Positions 1 through 11,548 of a stretch of 64,000 nucleotides of DNA are shown here, one piece after another (the stretch's first letter is position 1; every line of letters begins with the position of its first letter). Both the position numbers and the translations under genes were made by a program. The DNA comes from Paragonimus westermani (lineage: Eukaryota > Platyhelminthes > Trematoda > Plagiorchiida > Troglotrematidae): NCBI GenBank assembly GCA_008508345.1, contig QNGE01001303.1:1-64000 (forward strand), given 5' to 3'. Below the pieces are notes generated by a model. That model saw only the letters and a list, made by a program, of their open reading frames with translations. It had not been told where the DNA came from and ran no database searches.

Positions 1-267
1 AGCCGTTTCATCACAGCCTGGGCATAAGTGAGCGTCTCCGTGAAGCGCATCGTCCGCTTCTGTTAGCCCAAGGTCGATGCACTTTGGACCGCTGTTGCTG
101 TCAGAGCTTCTGGAGGGTGATTTGCAGTTTTGTACCCTCGAGAATTTGGATGAGGTTGTAAGTGAGAAGAGATTATAGGACGAAATGGCCCCGATGCAGC
201 CGAGGAGAGAGCCGCCGGAATGAGACAAGTTTGGGCCATTTTGGACGTAGGAGGCATCCCAGCAGAC

Positions 268-984
268 TCACTGGGCTATAAAGCTTAGAGATAACATAGT
301 TTTTAACGGACGTTTTTTTAGGTGAGATAATTGGGGGTCTAGAGGCGTAATGGTCCTTAACATCTTTGGAATCTGTTCTCTCGGCCCCTGGCATATCCAC
401 AGGCGCTCGACATTCCAAGGAGATAGGTGCAGTGGCCTCTGATGTGGGTGCTTGGGGTGGTCCATCCGAGGACACCGGTCCCCTTTTGACAGCAGGGATA
501 AGGACTTTAACGCTAGCCTGGAGTTTGGGTCAGCCGTGATGCATAACCTTGTTCTAGCAAGCTGAGAGCGCTTCTGCCGCTCCTGCAGTGAGCGATCTAG
601 AGAGGCTTCCCTGAGATTACCGTGCTCTGTCCTCAGTTTAACTGCTTTTTCCAGTATTTCCTCCGTGCTAATCTTTGCATATAACGTCAAAAGGAGTCCC
701 AGTGAATTCCTGGTAGCTTTGGAGCAAAGTCTGCTAGCGGAAACCATTTTTGTAGACTCTGGAGGGAAACAATCGTTTAGCACCGTTCTGGCTTATTCCC
801 TTGGAGAGAGTGTGGTCGGAAATCGTCCCCACGAAACAAGCTTTTTCTCCCGGAGTGCTCTATCCTTCAAGCTCGTCGCGCTCTCCTTAATTTGAGCGGT
901 GGACAAAGCCACTGCCTTGCGAGCAGCCGCAGCGCCTGGAAAGGCAAGGGCAATGTACTCATTCAACGAGCTCAGTTCTGCCAA
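268..984 (-). pseudogene. CR1-type non-LTR retrotransposon ORF1, C-terminal part
   Basis: Two open segments lie in one minus-strand frame and are separated only by a TAA at 793-795, so this is one reading frame with one nonsense change. The N-terminal part has LNEYIALAFPGAAAARKAV and REKKLVSWGRFPTTL, the second part has KLRTEHGNL and LQERQKR. This layout resembles the RNA-binding ORF1 protein of flatworm CR1 elements, which coats the element RNA. A helical stretch (RETRRELESL) is readable just upstream in another frame, so at least one frameshift is present. The same LNEY...P motif recurs in the ORF1 remnant near 21.8 kb on the plus strand. ORF2 would follow at lower coordinates, outside the window. 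The family assignment rests on motif memory; an unrelated gag-like protein is the alternative. Confidence 0.55.
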
Positions 985-1654
985 TTGAATCGTTCGCTAA
1001 CGATTCAAGTTCACGCCGAGTTTCGCGTAATCTGTTGGTCCAGTAAATGCCTCTCAATACTCAACTACAGAGATAATCTATCCTCGGAACGGTTAACGAG
1101 AAGGCGCTTGTAATAACTGGATTTAATAGAGTACTAATTGAATCAGTCTACAAGAAAGTTTATTCTCTCACCTCGGATGTGAAAATCCTCAGAACTCAAA
1201 GAAAGAAAGTGCCCGCACAACAAATTGACAACCAGGCACCGATCAACAATGGTGGACGATAGATCAGGTTGAGCTCACTCAAACAAACGGTCATTGGTTT
1301 GCCAGAGCAAAACTACTGTTCATGCATTGAGAAATGACGGGACCCATAAGTTACTCAAGAAAAAAATATTGATGAAAAATGTCTAACTTCGGTATTTGGA
1401 AGTGTACAGGGCTCGGACTAAATATGGGTAAGAGAAACGGTCAAAGTAGGTGGTGTAAGAACAAGGATGAGTAATGTATTTCATTTGGGGAAGAGAGTGA
1501 AGCGTAGGGCCTCCTTCCAACATCAAACAACCCTCAGCAATCCCAAAATGACGCAACGAACCTTGACAAAATCTACACTGACTTCATATCAGACAAATCC
1601 CCCTGAGTATCATTCAGGGCTTTTTCTACCGTGGCTATCTATGCGCTTCCATCT

Positions 1655-1870
1655 TTAGACGCCTTGTAGCCACACTTGCACGCGTCTGACTTCTGCTCGC
1701 TCGGGGTGGCGAGTAGAGGATCCAACATGGCCTTCAGTGGGGTGCAGCTATCTCGGAAGAGACAGCTCATACAAATGAATGATCTTTTTGAAGAAGTGAG
1801 CAAGGCGCACTTGTCCTCCCTGAGGCCAGTGCACTTAAAGTGGTACCATTGTAGGCACGTCTGACATTGC
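1655..1870 (-). pseudogene. PHD-finger segment of CR1 ORF1
   Basis: The minus strand encodes a Cys-rich segment with CQTCLQWYHFKCTGL, then FICMSC about 30 residues later, then CKCG. C-x2-C...W-Y-H-x2-C...C-x2-C is the signature of a PHD finger, a zinc-binding fold. PHD fingers at the N terminus of ORF1 are known in CR1-like non-LTR retrotransposons. It lies upstream of, and in the same frame class as, the ORF1 C-terminal part at 268-984, with a decayed stretch between. I infer that both belong to one minus-strand CR1 copy cut by the window edge. A host PHD protein exon is possible but less likely given the neighbour. Confidence 0.55.
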
Positions 1871-2002
1871 GTACCGTTCTGAACGGTAATGTATCAGCCG
1901 AAACGACCGCAAGCGCTCAGTACTTCTGATCCACCAATGCTGCTGGATCTTGTGCGTGTCATTGTGTTATGGTCTGCGAGTAAAGATGACAGTTGTTATT
2001 GG

Positions 2003-2264
2003 AAAAGAAACACGAGGCTAGAAAATAATACGGATACTATCGAACACAAATAAGATAATATACAGTGATTTATGCTAATCGACAACGAATAGCAGTGATC
2101 GTATGTAATTGTTTTTTGATGCACTGGGCACCAAAAGGAAACACAAGTCTAGAGAACAATACGGATAATATCGAACACGAATAATACACTACGCGATGAG
2201 TTATGCTATTTGAAAAGGAATAGCAATGATCGTATGTAAGTTTTTAATACACTAGGCGCCAAGA
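2003..2264. repeat. Two-copy tandem repeat, about 131 bp unit
   Basis: Two adjacent units share the same order of blocks: a GAAACACRAG start, ACGGATA..ATCGAACAC, TTATGCTA, GAATAGCARTGATCGTATGTAA and an end of ACT(G/A)GGC(A/G)CCAA. The offset is 131 bp and divergence is moderate with small indels. No coding potential is seen. It may be a fragment of a satellite or a local duplication. Confidence 0.7.
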
Positions 2265-2942
2265 TAGCAAAAATATGAATAGACAATGATAGCGAGGAAA
2301 TTTAAACCAAACTTCGAGTTACCCGAGCAACGCAGTGGTCGGGGGTCAAGCGCACACTCACGTATCCCCCATATTATCAAAAGGTGCTAATTATCACTGT
2401 CACATTGTAACACCATAAGGATAACAAGCAAGAACAATGGTGTGCGTACAGATGAAAACGGAAGATGTATGACGAAAGATAACGACGTACTTTGGTTCAA
2501 GAAAGGACACCGCATACGAGCGGAAGATAGCATCAGAGATGAGAATCGGACGTTGTCACGTGAAAAATCTCACATATAACGTGCGAGGCATTACTTCGAA
2601 CTTTGACATGTCGAGTGTTATATGGAGCTAGAACACTTTACCACGTAATAAGTTTATGAGCCAACAATCAATCTAATAACACGAAATGATAGAGGCGGTG
2701 GGCGGAAACCTCTGTCCATCGTTTAGGCAACAAATCCAGGTTGAAGATGATATGTACTTTCAATCACAGGTCTAGTTGCAGTCAATTAAAGGGTGTATAT
2801 CACACGTACAAAAATAAATTATATGTAACGGTCAACCGCAAACACTATTTGTCACCAATCTGAATTCACTTAGGTGAAATAACCTCTCCGTTCTGAAATA
2901 TCGAACAGGAAGACATCCAAAAATCAAGGGCATTTCGGGTGA
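2265..2942. other. No recognisable feature
   Basis: AT-rich sequence with stops in all frames. Nothing supportable was seen before the CR1 reverse transcriptase begins. Confidence 0.5.
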
Positions 2943-4214
2943 ACAACGAAAATAGTGAGCTCGTTAAATCTACTAAAAATCATTGAGCCGTCAAAGTTCA
3001 AACGCACTATCTTTAGGCATTTCTTCTCGAATATTCTTTTCTCTTCGACCCAGGATGGCTTTCTTCCCGATCGGTCATGCATAACTAATAGGTTGGTCTT
3101 CTTGGATAGTCTAACAGAGACCAAAGACTATGGTCGTATCTCGGATGCTATCTTCTCCGACTTTGCCAAAGCCTTCGACAGTGTCCCACGCGGTCCACTG
3201 TAGCATAAACTAGAAGCCTATGGGATCCAAGGAGAGGCTCTCCGTTGGATAACTTCCTTTCTTGGTAACAGGGCTTCCAGAGTAAAAACCGGTTCAGGCC
3301 TTTCGGCTCCATACCCAGTCTCTGTGGGAGTCCCTCAAGGATCGGTACTTGGTCCATTGTTGTTTCTGATCTACATCAATGATCTCCCCGAGTTGGTCTC
3401 TAACAACGCACTTATTTATGCCGACGACTTAAAAATCTGGAATGCCTGTGACTCCAATGCACTGCAGATTGAGCTTGATCGTATTAAGTGCTGGTCAGAG
3501 GATTGGAGTCTCCCTCTAAACAACAGTAAATGTGCGCACATGTCACTCGGAGGAGACTCCGGGAACCTATTCGTGATACATGGTGCACAAAATGTAGTAG
3601 ATATCACGAAAGTAAACCTCAAAAAAGACCTGAGGATCTGGCTATCGTCTGGTTTGTCCTTCTCTTATCATCACCAGCTGGCCGCCAAAAGGGGTCTCAT
3701 GACTCTCGGGATGATCAAACGAACCTTCCCCCGGACAGACAAACACGCCTTTCACACGCTTCACGGAGTCTACGTGAGACCGCTGCTCGAGTATGTCAAT
3801 CAAGTCGTCTACACCGGTTTGAAGAAGGACCTACTCGCCATCGAACGTGTCCAGCGAGTAGCCACTAAAATGGACACTGGCTTACGGCATCTGTCCTACG
3901 AGTCTCGCCTTGAAATTCTCGATCTTTATCCACTTGAGTTTCGTAGACTCCGCAGCGACTTAATTCTTACACACTTTTTCTTTAGCACAAGACTCGTGCA
4001 ACAATTCTTCACCCTAGTATGTGATAACAGTCGAAGAGGTCACAACAAGAAGCTCTGTAAGCTTCGACCTCGGACCTTCCTAAGACAACAGTTCTTCTCT
4101 TATAGGGTTATCAACTACTGGAATGACCTACAACTAGAGAGTGTTAGCTGCTCTTTTAAAGACCATCTCAAAGTGTTATTGGATTCTAACCTACTTAATA
4201 AACCGTTAAATTAA
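2943..4214 (+). pseudogene. CR1-type reverse transcriptase (ORF2 C-terminal two thirds of RT and thumb)
   Basis: One frame runs from after a TGA at 2940 to the TAA/TAG at the end, broken only by TAG at 3201-3203. RT motifs appear in order: STQDGFLPDRSC, FSDFAKAFDSVPR (motif A aspartate), GVPQGSVLGPLLFLIYINDL, and YADDLKIW (catalytic Asp pair). The C-terminal part has WSLPLNNSKCAHMS, KKDLRIWLSS, RPLLEY, IERVQRVATK and NRR-like SRRGHNKKLCKLR, all typical of jockey/CR1 elements. The endonuclease and fingers are missing, so the copy is 5'-truncated. The frame is preserved over about 420 codons, so it is much younger than the other CR1 remnants here. It would make the RT that copies element RNA at a nicked target. 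It is probably dead because of truncation and the stop. Confidence 0.88.
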
Positions 4215-6184
4215 TAATTTATCCTGTTTTGCTAGATTATTATTTTACTCTGTTCTTGGTACTTTCTGTAACCCCTGTAGTGGAGTTAAACATTGTCAAA
4301 TTACTCGAGCATGAACGCGGAGCCAAAATGTGGTAAAAACCAATGTTACACGACCCACAGTAGTTCGTGAAGGTGTGTTGGTTTAGAAATCCACTACACG
4401 GAATGAAATATTCGACGGAAACGATCCACGATGTTACCTTGAAGAGATTTCCGCTGAGATAGATTATTGGTCCCGTCGGTATTCAAGTCTCCCGAAACCT
4501 GTACTCGAGCGACACAGAACGCAGAGAAGACGCACAGCTCACGACCTCGGAAGTAGATTTTGAATTATTGATTATTGGATCAATCGATTAACTCGATTCA
4601 AACATGGACTGTACAAGTGAGTTAGATAAGGGCGAAAAGAGCTAACAATAAGAACCATAAAATACAGAGTGCTGTACAGAACGCTACACCCCCAAGAGCG
4701 GTGCTACACCCTGTTTTCAATGACTGCCTTTCAGGTCAATAGAAAACCGCCGGATATCGAAACGATCAAACTAAATGGATCCGGGTAGATCGGGCCCCCA
4801 GCCTCGACCCTGTGTGCAAATCGCTGAATGGGTGAAAAATTGATGCGTTTTTCTGCAGGAGCAGTCGGAGGGTAATCTCAACAGAATTCAACTGAACGAA
4901 CGGAGTATAAGTTGGAAACGACACGTAGCTTTTCTGCACATTTCAAGTATGTGATATGCGTTTAGCCCTAGCTTCGTCTGCGAGCAGCCGCAGCAACCAA
5001 ATTTTAGAAGGAAAACGCGAAAATTGGACTACAGCCCACTTGGCTGCACTCAAAAGCACGCGGGGTGGAAAGTGCCTGGTATCTTCGAGCGTGTAAAGCA
5101 GAGCTCGAATTTGCACAAATCATATGATGGTTCGTCTAGAAAAGCGCATGAGTTCTCTGCGCGCTACTGGTTACCTGAATGAAGAAAGTAGCACGAATTT
5201 CTTATCAGGCCTCCTGTAACAGGAATACGCGAAATCGTTCTCGCGGAACGAACAAGCAAGAAAACAAACGGCAGTCTAGATTCTTAGAGAAGCTACACGA
5301 ACGCTGGTTTTTACACTGGCCACAATCCACTATATATTTTTGAGAATTTCAGATTTTTATTTATTGTTGTTTCGGCAAAGCGTTTTCGAAAGTTTCGCCC
5401 CTGGAAGAGCATCGCAACTAGCTTCGTGTCTCATAAGCTTGACATTACTTTCCTGTACACCTCATTCTTCCAAGGTCTATTGTCATACAGAAGGTCAACA
5501 CGCTAAACATTGGTCCTCATTGGCGCACCTGTTAAGACAGTGGAAACAAGATTTTGTGTCTCCCTGATGAATTGTTTGAACAGCCAGTGGATTCGTGAAA
5601 TTTATATATTTTCAAATCCTTCTTAGGTAGTTTATAATGGTTTCTAACCGTTCAGTCAGTACCTGATGTATTTTTTTCGAAGCACGTTTACAGTCCTTTC
5701 TTCGGTCCCTTCGTTATTTGAAAACTGACCCTCATTTTCGCTTTGATTATATGCAGTTAACGTTCTCCAGCGGCAAACTTTTGTCTATTCATGCGCCATC
5801 TCAGCTGTTAACCATGAGTGAAGTCACCATATATATTCACGACGCTTTGGGGAACCAACCGATGGAGTGAAGATAGGAAGCCTTAGAAACGGCGCCGACT
5901 AATGCGGCCACGCTCTCCGTGGGTAAATCTAATTGCAACAAGATTTCTGCGACCTAAATCTGTGCAAAAAATCTCTACAACAATTCTAGTAAGCAGGTGA
6001 CGATCCCACGGCAACCGGCGCAGGGACGAGTTTCACCTCCGAAAATTGTTTCACAAGACTACCGGGGTCACCTGCAGTAATGTTGAATACGTAATAGCAA
6101 TCGTGAATGTACTTTGTCCAAATTCAGAGCTAATCTCTGGGGTACCAATAAAACGGCTAGCGGATCGACAAAACTGCGGCGTAG
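4215..6184. other. Non-coding stretch; possible CR1 3' UTR fragment
   Basis: No gene is recognised. A block at about 4690-4830 resembles by eye the block at about 25330-25440, which follows the other plus-strand CR1 copy: both have CATCCTGTTT/CACCCTGTTTT, GACTGCCTT, CCGGATATC/CTGGATATC and a GGGTGAAA end. I infer shared 3' UTR sequence, with other DNA inserted between the stop codon and this block here. The rest holds no readable motif. Confidence 0.3.
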
Positions 6185-7300
6185 TTAGTTGGTCATTATG
6201 TGCAGAGAATTTATGCGGTTTAACATAGTGTAACACAGTAACATAGCATACAAGTACGAGTTATGATCGATACAGCTGTCGAAATTTAACCAAAAGCCTG
6301 CGTCGTTGTAGGGATGAAGTTCCTCAGTCTTCATAGGTTCGACATTTCTTGTTCGCGCTTGTCCAATTACAGTTATTTCTTCGATAACTGAACTCAAATC
6401 AGAAGCGGACTGCGGAACGTGATTTTCAGAATCACGCCACATGTCCTTAACAGTAAACCAATCATACGGAATTCGCGCAACTTGCCTGTGGTGAACAGAG
6501 ATCTGAGCTGAATATATACGGCACATTCGAACGCCTAGATCCCTTAGTGCTACTGCAATGGAGGAGGGAAATTCGTTGCCACGGTGAAGAACAACTTCGG
6601 TGGATTCTAGACTACGCATGCTGGTTGGGATAAGGGACGCTATCATACTTGTTGGGGTGCATAAGAAGTACTCAGCTGCTCCATTTGACAGTGCTTGCCT
6701 GGGTGCAGTCAGCAAATACTGGTGACCTAGTCCATTCAATAGATCTTTTATAATCTGCGCTGCAAATAATCGTCTTTGTAAGCAACTAGTATGGAAGAAC
6801 TCCTCCTCAACTAGCCATCTTCTGAAACGCATTAATTGCGTAATCATTGCGTGGTGCAGTCGTGGAACACACACCTAACCAGGTTTGATTAAGACGTAGT
6901 ATGTGTCTAGAAGGGGACCACGGTAACCTGCATGAAAGTGGTGCCAAACTCCACACGGCGTGGGCCTTGTAATTCGCTCATGAGGTTTGGAATGGATTCT
7001 GAGTGTATGACTAAAACAACCACATACGTTCCAGGGAATATCCGTATCTCCCTCAGGCTTCCAACCTGTCAGGAGTGTCAATCACTTCATTTCTTCTATA
7101 CCAAGATAAACAGAACAAAACTCATTCGGAATTGCCAAGCGAACTCTAAGGAGCAGAATAATTCTATCGTTTGGGCGTGCAACATCGCCTGGAGTGAGCG
7201 ATGGCTCATCGCGACGAAACTGAAGTCCCGGAAAACTCCTTTCAGTAGTTGAATTCCATACTTTACGTATATCCGGGATAACAGAGCGAAAGTACCCTCC
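6185..7300 (-). pseudogene. Degenerate Ty3/Gypsy integrase region
   Basis: Minus-strand translations in two or three frames line up with a Gypsy pol segment. First comes RLAIPNEFCSVYLGIEEMK, which fits the linker before the integrase zinc domain. Then WKPEGDTDI and HFHAGYRGPLLDTYYVLI match the start of the integrase core around its first Asp. Then IIKDLLNGLGHQYLLTAPRQ and LSNGAAEYFLCTPTSMIASL match the region of the catalytic Glu. Frameshifts and stops separate the parts, and several key residues are changed. The longest open piece is 229 codons. The flanking minus-strand RT remnant is a different element class (CR1), so one was inserted beside the other. LTRs for this copy were not found. 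It is unrelated in age to the intact-looking Gypsy element at 15-20 kb. Confidence 0.65.
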
Positions 7301-7344
7301 AACCAGAAATCTGATCCGCTGGCCTTACTGGCACCAATGGGTGG

Positions 7345-8330
7345 CTAAAAAGAACAGGAAACAGCATATTTATTCAGTTCCGCATCAAATTGTCTAGAAT
7401 AACAGAGCCAAGCGTGGTAGCACTGGGTCGAAAGACAGTTAAAACAGAAAATGATCAAGACAAGTTTTGAAACTGGAAACAGATTTGGCAAAAGTCGCAT
7501 ACGCTGTGAGATGATTCTACGCCTCACAGTTGTGCATTTGATGAAGCCCTGCCTACAACGGTTCTGGCTATGGTGAACACCCATTCTTGGAAATAGTTGG
7601 ATATTTTCATTATCAGAAAGGCGATGAGCAGATCACTTTTGGTTGACTAAAATCCACTGAACAAGTACTCATTTTCATGATACGCGCGCTAAAGGGATGC
7701 AACATTTCCGCTCACATTGAGAGAGCTCAGCAAGGAATACCAACTGGTCGTCCAATCCGCTTCTCCACGAGAACCCACTGTAGGAGGAAGCCTTTCAAAC
7801 AGTAGGCAGTTCCTGAAAAGTGTCGAGTATGTATAACCCCACGCTCCGCTGAGTTAAATCCAAGTTCATTCGTTTAATATCAGTGGAAAAAGTAAATATA
7901 TAGTTTTGCAGAACAGAATGGGTGTTGTAAGTATACAGTAACTGCCAAAATTCAACGTCATCGGCAAACAGTGGTTATCGAGAGGACATCTGAAGAGAAA
8001 GATCACTAATGAAGAAGACAGACGAGTCGGCCAGTGGTAGAACAATGAGGCACACTGCTTAAACGGTCATGACGACTGGAGCGCTCTCAGTCGTAGCGTA
8101 TGCAATTGTGTGACCTAAGAAAACATGGTGCAAACCTTGCGCTTCTCTGCGGTTTACCGTGCTAAGCAAAACCGAGTAGTTTCCACGATCAAAGGATTTA
8201 TCAAAGTTAAGGCATACTGGATGAACGTCAAAACTCTGGTATACTGGCCAATGGCAATCAGCATATTCCACACGCGATAAGAACGATCTCTGACGCCACG
8301 GTGCATATCAGTTAAAGCTTGCGAAAAGAT
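7345..8330 (-). pseudogene. Degenerate CR1-like reverse transcriptase
   Basis: Reading the minus strand from high to low coordinates gives: RVWNMLIAIGQYTRV (fingers/palm start), LNFDKSFDRGNYSVLL (motif A), YATTESAPVVMT, VLPLADSSVFFISDLSLQ (decayed VLGPLLF...INDL), FADDVEFWQLLYTYN (catalytic YADD-type box near 7945-7970), MNLDLTQRSV, and a C-terminal part ending LDAEL-like FDAELNKYAVS. Several stops and frameshifts break it. Motif order and spacing support a non-LTR RT of the CR1/jockey group, somewhat different from the copy at 2.9-4.2 kb. It is non-functional. Confidence 0.65.
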
Positions 8331-9155
8331 AAGTACACGTGCATCGAGTCATAAAAAGATCCCTCGATACGCCTCTCAGGCGGAAGGGCATAACTATTGA
8401 ACAATAAACGCCAGGATGGTTGTGTCTACTGTTGAATTTGTCAAGATCTACCGAAGCGTTTTCGAGTGTTAAAAGGTGGTTCTACGGTTTATCAGTTTCC
8501 TTAAAATTATACTGCATTATTCACCTTCATTTTCACACCAACCTCTGCAGCCGTTCAACTTACTGTTTATCAGCCTGAACCCCTCAAATTTGTAGATGCC
8601 CAGATAAGACCTCCTGCTTTTATGAATCTTGTTGAGAGGCCTGCAATTCCTCTTAATTCTCGACGCTCAAACAGTCGTTTTGCTTCGATCCAATCAATAA
8701 CAATTTTTTAAATGAGCTTGATTTCGTTTCATCAGTCATCATTACTAAACGGTGCTCACTTGTTGAATTTGCCGTACGGGCACACACTTTGTTTATTTTC
8801 GGGGACTCTCAATATTCGTAACCAGAAATTCAGGTTGCGTGCACGATGATTCGATTACTACCGCACTAGACCCAGTTTTCACGAGTGTTTTCTCATCAAG
8901 TGTTTCGGAGTAAGACTATATATTTGTTGTCTCATGTTGAAGAAGGGAATAACTGCATCAATGGAGTACGCGTAAAGAACTGTGGACTTGAATCGGTGAT
9001 GAAAAATACGAAATCTGGCACCCGAAAGCCGAAATTATTCCTGATGAGTTTCGCGACAACAGGAGCCAGCACAACAGGTGGAGAGGTAGATGCCGAATTG
9101 AGTGTCGAATACCGCATACTTGATAGAAAATCGATTAACACGTTCCAGCATCATA
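8331..9155. other. No recognisable gene
   Basis: One plus-strand frame is open for 106 codons at 8885-9205 but shows no motif I know and overlaps the inverted-repeat arm. The stretch may hold the eroded 5' part of the minus-strand CR1 copy, but I cannot show this. Confidence 0.4.
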
Positions 9156-9947
9156 TGTTTCCTACTCGTTCGGTCTTTCTCTTCTCACGCTGCAAATCCT
9201 CGTGAGAGTGCTTGCGAGCCTACATTGTAATGATCGACATCGTAACAGGCAAGCGGGACGTTCTGGCTTCGTGTACCCGATACAGTCGTAAACCCACTCT
9301 GTGCAACGTGAAGACACCGAGGGACAGCGTTCCTCACAAGCAGAGGTTCTAACGATTGTCCTGTAAAAGGAGACAACAGAAACAAGTGTGACCCAAAGGT
9401 CCAGTAAGACATGCACACGACTTACCCAGACGAAAACCAAAATGGTGTCAACAGCACGCCGCGTCACAACATGGTCACCAGAATTACGCGCGCGACAAAC
9501 CACTTCTCCCACGATCGTTAATCTCGAGGTACACTGAAGCATGATACCGTTTACTTGTGGAAACCTGATCTTGCGTAGTCTATTCTTACGTACTTCCCAC
9601 TGCTGGACCTTTGTCTGTGCGTACCCGGGTTTCATTTGCGTTTGATCGCTCTGTCATTACGTGACTGTTGCATTTGGTCGTATTCACCTGAACCGTTAGT
9701 CTTGTGATTTGTGTATTTGATTGATCCAATATGGGGGCTTGTCGTTATTTTCTTCTGTTCGGTTTATCATGAATTTTCTGTACTTCAGTACCTTGTTAAC
9801 GGAAAACTCGCCTTTACTACCGCCTTTGTTTTTGGATCCGGATCGGTTTCTCAATGGACTCAGAATTCATAGACGCCTGCGACTTCACAGACGGGACTAT
9901 TTTAGATAAGGTTATCTACAGGCGTTACGAGTAGACTAAGTGTAGCT
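9156..9947 (+). repeat. Left arm of a 792 bp inverted repeat
   Basis: This segment is the reverse complement of 11549-12340 (positions sum to 21496, with no indel seen). By eye the only difference found is at 9908/11588. The arms start at TGTTTCC on the outside and stop at GTAGCT on the inside. No flanking direct duplication was seen on the outer sides. The arm holds no recognised gene, only an unassigned 157-codon open frame read toward the outside. Confidence 0.93.
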
Positions 9948-11548
9948 CGAATGTTCGCTAGACGTCTGGGATAAACAATGCAAGTTTCCCGCTGTGGATC
10001 AATGAGCTGTTCAATGCATAATTCATTACGAGTGAGCGTTTTTCCCCTGACTCATAACTCAGTGCTTTCATTGCAATTTTCGCTAGGTTCTCTTGAATAT
10101 GTTTCATTGTTTCCACTCGTCACGTAACCCAGTCATTTGCCGTTAGTGGTGGTTCTAAATATCTTTTTAATTATGACTCTGGTGTTGCTAAGCCTTTTAC
10201 CCCCAAATAAGTGTGTGAATAAACTCAACCCTTCTGTTGCTTTGAAACCCACAGGTATTTCTGTTGAAGATACCTCTATGCGTGCTCTGTCCTCGCAAGT
10301 GCGAGATTTCACTCATGATTGCGCAGTTCTTTGCTCAACCATTCCGAATTTTTTATTAATTTTGGCTCATTTGCTTCTGTATGAAAATTTTGAAGATTCA
10401 TATTGCGTTGTGCAGCGAATCTTGAGACTAAAAATTCAAATTGCCTCCTAGTACAACCGTCGCCGAGTTCTGTTGGGAATTTGAGTTATTCCTCTCACAT
10501 GAAGGTTGTAAAACTTCATTTTGATCTACATGCCATGCCTGACTACCTAAACGATTCACAGAGTCATGCTGAAGCAGTCGAAATGCGAATCACGCTCGAA
10601 GATTGTATTTAGCTAAGAACCACACTATGTTGTGAGTTTGCTGTAATGCCCGGTTCCATAAAACCTGTCTGTGTGTGCCTGACGGCATTCAACATTTTGA
10701 CTGAATTATTTGGCTTGCACCCCGTTGGTCTGCGGACCTTGTAATTCCGATCGGTTAACGGCCGATACAGTGGTTGCCACGCCGTCACATGTGGCTGAGT
10801 CGGCCGAATCCACTAAGAGAGCTCCAACCAGCGCGCCGGTATGTATGTACGCAACACCTGGTCCTCGAGAATGTTACCATTGTCCAGTTGGCTTCCAATC
10901 TGACCAAAAATATCAACACTTGAAATAAAGCCGGTTAAAAGATCGTGTGCACCTCATTCAGCTGGCACCAAGTCGTTTAGAAACTTTAGAGCTGTTCTTC
11001 CTGCTACTCAAAGATAGTTTCCTGGATCTCCACAATCAGTATGATCATGAGCCCTGGTGAGATTTATGTTCGGAAATGGAGGCCAAACCGTTCTGTCCAG
11101 TTTTTTATTGTGCGACTGGTGAGGCCTCTTCACTGTGTGCATTTCACGAAGCCATGACGGACACGGCTTGTAGTTGCGTGTGATAACGACGTTTGTTGTA
11201 TGCCTCGGGATTCGTTCGGACGTAACAGTGCCCGCGGAGCCCGGGTTCTCCTAGATACACCCTGATCCTAATGGCAGGTGCGTATGGTCATGGAGAAAGA
11301 ACGTATAAACAGTGGCTAACTTGAAGACATCGTATTCGGAGACGTTTCGAACCCCAGCGTTGACAAACCTGAGCGTAACAGAAATAGGCGGATATTCCTG
11401 GCTTTCATTGTAGACGTGACGAGTGTGGAAGCTCAGAGAGGTCGGTGTGTCTGTTGCCTGAACCCCGCACCGGAAGGGTGGAAAGTCCACTTAGTAATAA
11501 TTGTTAAGTACAATCTAGTGCTGATCCCCAACTTCTGGCTGTTATTCC
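9948..11548 (+). other. Spacer of the inverted repeat with retroelement traces
   Basis: The 1.6 kb spacer has two weak coding traces on the plus strand. At about 10137-10610 a decayed frame reads ISVEDTSMRALSSQVRDF and later VEMRITLEDC, which could be the start and middle of a CR1 endonuclease domain. At about 10860-10925 it reads ECYHCPVGFQSDQKYQHL, a C2H2-like finger as found at the N terminus of R2-clade proteins. Neither is secure. From about 10930 to 11548 nothing is recognised. Confidence 0.3.
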
